Source of the DNA: Pseudorhodobacter antarcticus
GTDB taxonomy: Bacteria > Pseudomonadota > Alphaproteobacteria > Rhodobacterales > Rhodobacteraceae
NCBI GenBank assembly: GCA_945860375.1
Contig: CAMAQR010000013.1
Coordinates: 1-64,000, forward strand
Direction of reading: 5' to 3'
DNA: 64,000 bases
Shown: positions 58,501-64,000 of the stretch, piece by piece
How the letters are laid out: the number at the start of each line of letters is the position of its first letter
Numbering within the stretch: position 1 is the stretch's first letter
Notes under the pieces: generated by a model
Databases searched by the model: none
Told to the model about the DNA's origin: nothing
Seen by the model: the letters and a program-made list of their open reading frames with translations, nothing else
Made by a program: the position numbers and the translations under genes

Positions 58501-58917
58501 GCCATAAAGCGCGTTGTCGCCCGCGTCGCCGATCAGGCTGTCGTTGTAGATCGACCCGATCAGGTTCTCGACGCCGACCAGCGTGTCCCCAGCCGCATCG
58601 CCGCCGGTGTTGGGCGCGCCGTTCAGATTGACAAACACCGCCGATGAGGAATTGGCGTAGGTCGCGGTGTCAATGCCTGCGTCACCGTAGATCAGGTCAT
58701 TGCTGGACCCGCCATCCAGCGTGTCGTTGTCATTGCCGCCATAAAGCGTGTCACGGCTGGATCCGCCAAACAGCTGATCCAGCCCATCGCCCCCAAAAAG
58801 CTGATCGGAGCCGCCGCCGCCATAAAGCGAGTCGTCGCCGGCCTGACCCGTCAAGGAATCGGCACTGCCGCCGCCAACAAGGGAATCGTTCCCAAGCGAT
58901 CCAGGTAATGTAACCAC
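55522..58917 (-). CDS. Large RTX protein with C-terminal Hint domain (1131 residues)
   Basis: The N-terminal ~900 residues are GGxGxDxLx repeats in about seven modules of near 97 residues, each with a strand like VDYSASGAAVNVNL and ending IGSAFNDTLTGD. A dense set of short nonapeptide repeats follows. From about residue 938 (SCFTPGTMIAT) there is a Hint (hedgehog/intein-like) domain with HRMLMTGPRAELLFG, which in relatives self-cleaves the chain. The start is uncertain: GTG 58917 gives a beginning like the first RTX gene, TTG at 58971 is possible. Probably secreted by a type I system not found here. Confidence 0.87.
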   Translation of the reverse strand: MVTLPGSLGNDSLVGGGSADSLTGQAGDDSLYGGGGSDQLFGGDGLDQLFGGSSRDTLYGGNDNDTLDGGSSNDLIYGDAGIDTATYANSSSAVFVNLNGAPNTGGDAAGDTLVGVENLIGSIYNDSLIGDAGDNALYGGAGNDTLIGGDGADLLDGGAGTADVANYTASGAGVAVDLTTGLGSGGTASNDTLAGIEYLIGSAFSDTLTGDGGVNFLYGAAGADVIDGGAGADSLYGGNDNDTITGGAGADRVDGGTGVDTADYASATAAVAASLTTNTGTAGDAAGDVFVLVENLSGSAFNDTLTGDSNANALYGAAGADSLSGLAGADSLYGGLGNDVLAGGSGVDVLDGGDGLDLADYTASTAGVSVNLTTNTASGGDAAGDVLTGIEGLIGSGFADSLTGDGNSNALYGAAGADTLSGGAGADSLYGGNDNDSLTGGDGADVIDGGAGTDVVDYSASSAAVGVNLTTGLGSGGDAAGDTLISIENVIGSAFSDTITGGTGNNALTGADGADLLYGGAGVDSLYGGTGNDTLTGGANNDLLDGGAGIDTADYSASGSGVTVSLASGSGTGGDAAGDTLTSIENLTGSGFSDVLTGNDSANYLAGGGGADQLYGGSGDDTLAGGAGADTLYGGEDMDFVDYSASGAAVNVNLLTWTTSGGDAAGDQLAGIDGVIGSAFNDALIGFNDQGLVGDVYTNIFFGGGGSDYMDGMASNDILYGGIDNDTVLGGAGDDSSYGGAGNDSVSGGAGNDSSYGDEGDDFVSGGDGNDSVDGGTGDDSVYGDAGNDLVSGGDGNDIVDGGAGDDSVFGGTGDDQLFGGTGNDVLFGGTGYDTLTGGDGNDSLVGGDGFDLMFGGAGADTFVGGAGADTIFGGIGDVVDGGTSGSDFDVLNLTGQAPFTIVRDPLNPLDGYVNFLNGAGAVIGTLTFTNIEYIVSCFTPGTMIATQTGQVAIERLQVGDLVATRDHGLQPVRWIGSRRIAGAELATDSLLQPILIRAGALGCGLPLADMRVSRQHRMLMTGPRAELLFGTDEVLVRAAHLLCLPGVSVDPLPEVTYLHVLFDRHEVVLADGAWSESFQPGDRSLAGMDTDQRDELLKIFPDLADGAAVAQFESARTTLKSFEARVLLAA

Positions 58918-59311
58918 AATGCTGCTCTGCTCTATTGCCCGGATCTGCCGCCCGGGTCTGTTGCCCTGCAATTATGCCAAACTGGCCGCAATTGTGTCGG
59001 GAAATGGCCCAATTCTCTGAATTTCTTCAAGGCGTTGTGGCAATTCGGTGACGCCTGGCGTCAGCCACTGGGCAAAACCTGTCAACCCGGCGGCCAAGTC
59101 GGGGCAGGGCAGGGGGCAAGCCCTTGCCAATCCATCGAAATTTGCGCAATTGCTGGCAAAAATATTTGCGGCCCCAAGACAGGGTTCCGGCCGCTTTTCT
59201 TGTCGTCCGTGCTTGACGGCGCAGCGAAATCCCCTTATCAGCCGCAAATCGAATTTGGTAACTGCCCGTCGGGTGGTGCAACCACGTCTATCTATGACAA
59301 GGAACACGTCT
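58918..59311. other. Intergenic region between the Hint-RTX gene and rpmB
   Basis: About 390 bases hold the upstream regions of both divergent genes and no supported reading frame. AT-rich GCAATT/AATTGC motifs are clustered here (near 58964, 58990 and 59147), but no known operator was recognised. The rpmB promoter lies at 59213-59241. Confidence 0.5.
59213..59241 (+). promoter_or_regulatory. Putative promoter of rpmB
   Basis: TTGACG (59213-59218), a 17-base spacer and TATCAG (59236-59241) resemble a sigma70 promoter, 70 bases upstream of the ATG. Confidence 0.5.
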
Positions 59312-59599
59312 ATGTCGCGCGTCTGCGAACTGACGGGCAAAGGCCCGATGTCTGGCAACACTGTCAGCCACGCTAACAACAAATCCCGTCGTCGGTTCCT
59401 TCCGAACCTGAACGAGGTCACGTTGATTTCCGACGTTCTGAACCGCTCGTTCAGCCTGCGCATTTCGGCTGCGGCCCTGCGTTCGGTTGATCACCGTGGC
59501 GGGTTGGACGCATTCTTGGCCAAGGCGAAGGACGACGAACTGTCGATCAACGCCGCCAAGATCAAGAAAGAGATTGCCAAGGCTTCTGTCGCGGCCTGA
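59312..59599 (+). CDS. rpmB: 50S ribosomal protein L28
   Basis: The 95-residue ribosomal protein starts [20 protein letters not shown] and has the [15 protein letters not shown] basic stretch. The C-terminal extension (about 78-95, Ala/Lys-rich) is normal for alphaproteobacteria. An AAGGA ribosome site lies upstream of the ATG. It is a single gene with its own terminator. Confidence 0.98.
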   Translation: MSRVCELTGKGPMSGNTVSHANNKSRRRFLPNLNEVTLISDVLNRSFSLRISAAALRSVDHRGGLDAFLAKAKDDELSINAAKIKKEIAKASVAA

Positions 59600-59618
59600 T
59601 CTTCTTGCACTGCATCAC

Positions 59619-59653
59619 AAAGGCCCTGCTTGGTATTCAAGCGGGGCCTTTTG
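59619..59653 (+). terminator. Rho-independent terminator of rpmB
   Basis: AAAGGCCCTGCTTG pairs with CAAGCGGGGCCTTT over 14 bp (one G-U) around a GTATT loop and ends in TTTT, 20 bases past the stop. Confidence 0.93.
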
Positions 59654-59723
59654 TCATAGATCCGGGCCGGGGCGGGACAATCTGCCCCCTTGGCGCGGCC
59701 GCCCTGTCAGGCTACAAGCGATC

Positions 59724-60074
59724 ATGCCTTTGATGCGTCCCCTTTCCGGCCTTGTGCTGGCGCTGTTGATGGCGCTCACTTCGGTGACGATGGCCGTCGC
59801 ACGCGGACAAGACCGCATGGGCACCACCGTCGAAATCTGCGCTGGCTTTGGCGCGGTTTTCATCAGCCTGGATGCCAACGGCCAGCCCGTCGGTCCCAGC
59901 CACATCTGCCCCGATTGTCTTGGCGGTGTGACCGCCCTTGATCTGCCCGGCAACCCTGCATCCCCACAGCGCCCGCAATCCATGCGCCGCGCCACCTTTG
60001 CGCCTGTCATCATCGCCGCCCCCAGCCTGCCGCAACCGCAGGCCACCGCGCGCGGACCGCCGTCCCTGATCTGA
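59724..60074 (+). CDS. DUF2946-like exported small protein
   Basis: The 116-residue protein has a hydrophobic N-terminus (PLSGLVLALLMALTSVTMAVA) and the DUF2946-type pattern EICAGFGAVFISLDANGQPV with a following HICPDCLGG, giving three cysteines able to bind metal. It lies 35 bases before a PCuAC copper chaperone gene, so a role in copper handling is likely but inferred. The C-terminal tail is Pro/Ala-rich. Confidence 0.7.
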   Translation: MPLMRPLSGLVLALLMALTSVTMAVARGQDRMGTTVEICAGFGAVFISLDANGQPVGPSHICPDCLGGVTALDLPGNPASPQRPQSMRRATFAPVIIAAPSLPQPQATARGPPSLI

Positions 60075-60109
60075 TCCCCTCTCTTCAGATCAACTTCACA
60101 GGACATCAA

Positions 60110-61012
60110 ATGACCCGGTTTCAAACCCTTCTGGCTGCCGCAACTGCAGCTTTCTTCGCCCTGCCTGCCTTGGCCCATGACGGCGTGCACATCGAAAACC
60201 AATACGCCCGCAGCATGGGCGGTGTCGGGGCCTCGGGCGCGATCTTCATGGAAATCAGCAACCACGCCGACGTGGATGACCGCCTGATCGACGTGGCCTC
60301 GGACGTGGCGCAAAAGGTCGAACTGCACACCCACAAAGAGGATGCCAACGGCGTCATGCAGATGCTGCACGTCACCGAAGGCTTTGCCATCGCTGCGTTG
60401 CAAGGCCACGATCTGAAGCGCGGCGGCGATCATGTCATGCTGATGGGCCTGACGCGCGCGCTGAAAGACGGCGACATGATCCACCTGACGCTGACCTTCG
60501 AACACGCCGGCGTGGTCGAACTGGAGGTGCCCGTCGACAACGCCCGCAAAGACGGCATGGCGCATGACATGGGCGCGATGGACGGGGCGGCAACAGGCCA
60601 TGACATGACGAAGATGGGCGGCAATGCCCATGCAGGCCACAGCATGGCCGCAACGCCCGACACCACAGGTATGACCGATCCCGATGCGATCACGGCGATA
60701 CTGAAAGCCCAGTTTGACACCCCGGAAAACCCACTGACCGTCGATCCTATTGTGGTGGAAGGCGACAACGCGCTGGCCGCTTGGGCACAAGGCGACAAAG
60801 GTGGGCGTGCCTTGCTGGCGCGCCGCGATGGTGCTTGGCAGATCATCCTTTGCGGTGGCCCCGATCTGCGGATGCCCGAATTTCTGACCCAACACGGCGT
60901 CACCGCCGCCGAAACGCTGTCCAAACTTTACAACGCAGCCGAAGACGGGCTGGGCGCCGATAAGGTCGCCTTGTCCTCGTCCTTCGAAGGCGTGGTGATG
61001 ATTTCGGAATAA
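60110..61012 (+). CDS. PCuAC-type copper chaperone fused to a copper-uptake-associated domain
   Basis: The 300-residue periplasmic protein has a signal peptide (residues 1-22, LLAAATAAFFALPALA). Residues about 23-145 are a PCuAC domain, with the His/Met copper ligands in VELHTHKEDANGVMQM and the GDHVMLMGL motif. A His/Met-rich linker follows (about 148-185, repeated HDM/HAGHSM), then a second domain (about 190-300, DPDAITAILKAQFDTPENPL) like the copper-uptake-system-associated family. It should carry Cu(I) toward cytochrome oxidase or an uptake system. Confidence 0.87.
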   Translation: MTRFQTLLAAATAAFFALPALAHDGVHIENQYARSMGGVGASGAIFMEISNHADVDDRLIDVASDVAQKVELHTHKEDANGVMQMLHVTEGFAIAALQGHDLKRGGDHVMLMGLTRALKDGDMIHLTLTFEHAGVVELEVPVDNARKDGMAHDMGAMDGAATGHDMTKMGGNAHAGHSMAATPDTTGMTDPDAITAILKAQFDTPENPLTVDPIVVEGDNALAAWAQGDKGGRALLARRDGAWQIILCGGPDLRMPEFLTQHGVTAAETLSKLYNAAEDGLGADKVALSSSFEGVVMISE

Positions 61013-61056
61013 CCGCAACGGCGGGGCCGCAATGCCCCGCCCACCCAAGGCACTCC

Positions 61057-61605
61057 ATGCAAGCGACCCATCTTCCCGATGCCCTGACCGCCGATCAATG
61101 CGACACGCTGCTGTCGCTGGTGCAGGCGCATCAGCTGCGCGACGCGGGCCTTGTGCGGGGTGCCACCGCCCACCAGATCCGCCGGGCCGAGGTGGCGTGG
61201 CTGGATGACATCCCGCAAGCGTCATGGGTGATGGACCGGATGATGTCGGTGGTGGCACAGGCCAACCGTGAGAGCTTTGGCTTTGATCTGACCGACTTTG
61301 GCGAAAGCCCGCAGGTCGCCCGCTATGGTGCCGAACGGCAAGGCCATTTTGACTGGCATTCCGATATTGGTGCGGGCAACTGGGCCGCCAAGCGCAAACT
61401 GACCATCGTGGTGCAACTGTCTGACCCCGCCGATTACGAAGGCGGCACGCTGGAACTGCAACCCGATTCCAACGTGACCAAGGCCCCCCGCACCCGCGGC
61501 ACCGCAATTGTCTTTCCCAGCTTTGTGTTGCACCGCGTCACCCCCGTCACACTTGGCACCCGCTGGTCACTGACCCTCTGGTCACACGGGCCGGCTTTCC
61601 GTTAA
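61057..61605 (+). CDS. 2OG-Fe(II) oxygenase-fold protein
   Basis: The 182-residue protein has the jelly-roll iron site: HxD in GHFDWHSDIG (near residue 104), distal histidine in FPSFVLHRVTPV and the 2-oxoglutarate arginine in GTRWSLTLW. It resembles the PKHD/prolyl-hydroxylase-like group. The substrate is unknown. It follows the copper chaperone gene, separated by a GC hairpin (61020-61041). Confidence 0.87.
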   Translation: MQATHLPDALTADQCDTLLSLVQAHQLRDAGLVRGATAHQIRRAEVAWLDDIPQASWVMDRMMSVVAQANRESFGFDLTDFGESPQVARYGAERQGHFDWHSDIGAGNWAAKRKLTIVVQLSDPADYEGGTLELQPDSNVTKAPRTRGTAIVFPSFVLHRVTPVTLGTRWSLTLWSHGPAFR

Positions 61606-61694
61606 TCTGCCCGGAACGCGCCGAAAACTGCCCCCCGCGCCCGAATGGTATGGTCGGGTTTGGGGCGGCAAGCCCTCAGTTGTGAAAGACAGCA

Positions 61695-62357
61695 ATGACC
61701 AAAGCCCCGTCAGACCGCGCCCGCCTGCGCCGCATGCACCAAAAAGCCGCCTACGACCGCGACACCATTGACGCCATCCTCGACGCCATGCCGGTGGCGC
61801 ATGTCGGCTATATCCTGAACGGCGCACCTTTGGTGATCCCCACTTTGCAATGGCGCGAGGGGGATCGGATTTACTGGCACGGCTCTGCCGCCTCGCGCAG
61901 CCTGAAGGCAGGCAAAGCGATGGCGGTCTGCGTGACCGTCACCCTGACCGATGCCATGGTGCTGGCACGTTCGGCCCTCGAACATTCGGTGAATTTCCGC
62001 ACGGTGATGGTGCAAGGCAATGCCGAATGGGTCAGTGATCCGGTGGCCAAGGCCGCGCACCTGCGCGCCATGGTTGACGCGATGTTTCCGGGCCGTTGGG
62101 AAACTCTGCGCCCGATGACCGACGCCGAGGTCAAAGCCACCGGTATTCTGTCGCTATCGCTGACCGAGGCTTCGGCCAAAATCTCGGACGCATTGCCCGG
62201 CGGCACCGATCCGGATGAAGACAAATCATGGCCCGCATGGGCGGGACTGCTGCCAATCACGGTGCAGATGGGCACGCCTGTTCCCGCGCCTGATCTGGAT
62301 CCCGGCATAGACCTGCCCGCCCACGCCCAGACCTACCGTTTTGGTGAAAAGCCCTAG
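61695..62357 (+). CDS. Pyridoxamine 5'-phosphate oxidase-like flavin-binding protein
   Basis: The 220-residue protein has the split-barrel FMN fold of the PNPOx-like/flavin-nucleotide-binding group. Visible strands are VAHVGYILNGAPLVIPTLQW and IYWHGSAASRSLKAGK, with VTLTDAMVLARSALEHSVNF after. Substrate and cofactor (FMN, F420 or heme) cannot be settled by sequence alone. It is convergent with the small gene at 62362, four bases away. Confidence 0.87.
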   Translation: MTKAPSDRARLRRMHQKAAYDRDTIDAILDAMPVAHVGYILNGAPLVIPTLQWREGDRIYWHGSAASRSLKAGKAMAVCVTVTLTDAMVLARSALEHSVNFRTVMVQGNAEWVSDPVAKAAHLRAMVDAMFPGRWETLRPMTDAEVKATGILSLSLTEASAKISDALPGGTDPDEDKSWPAWAGLLPITVQMGTPVPAPDLDPGIDLPAHAQTYRFGEKP

Positions 62358-62361
62358 CCCC

Positions 62362-62673
62362 TCAGCCCCCGCAATACGCCTCTGCCTGTGCGCCAAAGGC
62401 TTTGTAGCGGTCCCAAAACGCGTCATCCGCGTCGCGTTTTGACATCCAGGCTTTGTGGGCTTTGTCCGGGTCGCGGAAGAATGTCGCCGCTCGCCGTTGA
62501 TCCGACCCGGTCAACACCTGATCCGCCACTTGCTCGATGCACCGGCACAATGACCGGCTCGCCGATTGACGGTCCGACCGGTTGCACGCGGACTCAATCG
62601 GTCCTGCCGCTGCCGTACCTGCCACCAACGGCACCAAAACGGCAAAAGCCGCCCCCAAAAGCGCTGTTTTCAT
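62362..62673 (-). CDS. Small exported cysteine-containing protein
   Basis: The 103-residue protein has a signal peptide ([20 protein letters not shown]) and a mature part with cysteines in [19 protein letters not shown] and in the C-terminal EAYCGG, which may form disulfides. Similar proteins are widespread in Rhodobacteraceae; they are sometimes labelled arginine transporter without evidence. Function unknown. The ATG at 62673 begins the signal peptide. Confidence 0.8.
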   Translation of the reverse strand: MKTALLGAAFAVLVPLVAGTAAAGPIESACNRSDRQSASRSLCRCIEQVADQVLTGSDQRRAATFFRDPDKAHKAWMSKRDADDAFWDRYKAFGAQAEAYCGG

Positions 62674-62851
62674 GTCTCTGCCTCTGCCGCCCGTGGTCCG
62701 GTTGCCCTTCGCCACAGATCATTTTCTGCCACCAATTATGTCGCTTCGCACATCACATTTCAAGACGGCGCGAGAATTGGCCGATCCGCCGGGCCACCAC
62801 CGCCAAACCTCCCCCTTCCCCCCCCCGCGGACACGCGATATACGCACGCGC

Positions 62852-64000
62852 ATGACCCAGCTTGATCTCATCCGCAACTTCTCCATCGTGGCCCACATCG
62901 ACCACGGTAAATCCACCCTCGCCGACCGGCTCATCCAGATGACCGGTACGGTGGCTGCGCGCGACATGAAGGCGCAGATGCTGGACAGCATGGACATTGA
63001 ACGTGAGCGCGGCATCACGATCAAGGCCAACACGGTGCGGATCGAGTACCCGGCCAAGGATGGCAAAACCTATATCCTGAACCTGATCGACACCCCCGGC
63101 CACGTCGACTTCGCTTATGAAGTCAGCCGCTCCATGCGCGCGGTTGAGGGGTCTTTGCTGGTGGTGGACGCCAGCCAAGGGGTTGAGGCGCAAACGCTGG
63201 CGAATGTCTACCAAGCCTTGGACGCGGGCCACGAAATCGTTCCCGTCCTGAACAAGATCGACCTGCCCGCCGCCGAACCCGAACGCATCAAGCAGCAGAT
63301 CGAAGACGTCATCGGCCTCGACGCCTCTGACGCCATCCTCGTCTCCGCCAAATCCGGCCTCGGCATCCCCGACGTGCTGGAGGCGATTGTGACCCGCCTG
63401 CCGGCCCCCAAGGGCGACCGCGATGCGCCGCTCAAGGCGATGCTGGTGGACTCGTGGTACGACGCCTACCTTGGCGTGGTCGTCATGGTGCGCATCATGG
63501 ACGGCGTGATGAAAAAGGGCGACCGCGTCCGCATGATGCAGACCAATGCCGTCTATGGCATTGATAAACTGTCGGTTCTCAAGCCTCAGATGGTTGATAT
63601 CGCCGAACTTGGCCCGGGCGAGATTGGCATTTTCACCGCCTCTATCAAGCAGGTCCGCGACACCCGCGTCGGCGACACCATCACCCATGAACGCAAAGGC
63701 TGCGATGCCGCCTTGCCGGGTTTCAAACCCGCGCAGCCAGTGGTGTTCTGCGGGCTTTTTCCCGTCGATGCCAATGAATTTGAAAACCTGCGCGATGCGA
63801 TTGAGAAGCTGTCGCTGAACGATGCCTCTTTCAGCACCGAGATGGAAACCTCTGCCGCCCTCGGCTTCGGCTTTCGCTGTGGTTTCCTCGGCTTGCTGCA
63901 CTTGGAAGTCATCCGCGACCGGCTTGAACGCGAATACAACATCGACCTGATCACCACCGCCCCCTCGGTCGTGTTCAAGCTTTACATGAAAGATGGCACG
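62852..64000 (+). CDS. lepA: Elongation factor 4 (N-terminal part)
   Basis: The first 383 residues of the ribosome back-translocase LepA/EF4 are present; the frame runs off the right edge. G1 [10 protein letters not shown]3 DTPGHVDF and G4 NKIDLP are intact, followed by domain II and the LepA segment [16 protein letters not shown]. Start ATG at 62852 gives the usual N-terminus ([12 protein letters not shown]). It is divergent from the small exported protein gene. Confidence 0.98.
   Translation, partial: MTQLDLIRNFSIVAHIDHGKSTLADRLIQMTGTVAARDMKAQMLDSMDIERERGITIKANTVRIEYPAKDGKTYILNLIDTPGHVDFAYEVSRSMRAVEGSLLVVDASQGVEAQTLANVYQALDAGHEIVPVLNKIDLPAAEPERIKQQIEDVIGLDASDAILVSAKSGLGIPDVLEAIVTRLPAPKGDRDAPLKAMLVDSWYDAYLGVVVMVRIMDGVMKKGDRVRMMQTNAVYGIDKLSVLKPQMVDIAELGPGEIGIFTASIKQVRDTRVGDTITHERKGCDAALPGFKPAQPVVFCGLFPVDANEFENLRDAIEKLSLNDASFSTEMETSAALGFGFRCGFLGLLHLEVIRDRLEREYNIDLITTAPSVVFKLYMKDGT

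Noticed and set aside
51162..58917. Dense short DNA repeats that might suggest a CRISPR array
   Set aside because: The repeats are codons of GGxGxDxLx peptide motifs within two long open frames, with no constant repeat/spacer lengths.

Overview
The window looks like chromosomal DNA of an alphaproteobacterium of the Rhodobacteraceae (Roseobacter/Rhodobacter group). The basis is GC-rich, strongly GC3-biased coding sequence; the atpHAGDC order; the conserved lgt-midA-pgeF operon with ubiK opposite; a fused sat-cysC; small family-typical proteins (DUF1150, DUF465/YdcH, a 50-residue basic protein); an H-type lectin-domain protein; and RTX proteins, one ending in a Hint domain. The species call is an inference.

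Layout. 1-4.7 kb: F1 ATP synthase operon (atpH cut by the window edge) with a clear terminator. 4.7-14 kb: housekeeping genes, mostly on the minus strand (prs, threonine aldolase, a YcgN-type Cys-cluster protein, ribF, a MaoC hydratase, a HAD hydrolase, Mn-dependent pyrophosphatase, a TraB/GumN protein), with an isomerase/hydrolase pair on plus. 14-16.3 kb: groESL with a sigma70-like promoter, a CIRCE operator and an intercistronic hairpin. 16.3-19.3 kb: Nudix hydrolase, poorly defined reading frames, a secreted caspase-like protein, and copies of dispersed intergenic repeats. 19.3-29.5 kb: purEK, small heat shock protein, sat-cysC, trxB with divergent lrp, pgeF-midA-lgt, ubiK. 29.5-30.1 kb: decayed DNA with the remnant of an IS5-type transposase. 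30.1-33.2 kb: a MacAB-type export operon (adaptor, ATPase, permease).

33.3-47 kb is a purine catabolic region. UraH, a PuuE-UraD fusion, AllE, AllA and a UacT-type permease lie together, and the cytochrome c-tailed urate oxidase PuuD lies about 7.5 kb further on, divergent from a LysR regulator. Together they would take up urate and convert it through 5-hydroxyisourate, OHCU, allantoin and allantoate to ureidoglycolate, glyoxylate and urea; the allantoate amidohydrolase step is not seen here. Between the two halves sit an acyl-CoA ligase/GNAT/hydrolase operon, an endonuclease/phosphatase-family gene, and an overlapping small-molecule kinase plus phospho-lyase-like aminotransferase pair.

47-64 kb: hrpB, meaB, two very large convergent RTX proteins (the second with a C-terminal Hint domain) that share a repeat module, rpmL28, a small copper-handling cluster (DUF2946 protein and a PCuAC fusion), a 2OG-Fe(II) oxygenase, a flavin-binding protein, a small exported protein and the start of lepA. 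No tRNA, rRNA or CRISPR array was seen. The most unusual non-coding signals are two families of dispersed repeats: a ~115-bp element with base-pair covariation in a hairpin, and a GC-hairpin/GGGATATTTG...AGATGAAA element present in about seven complete or partial copies.
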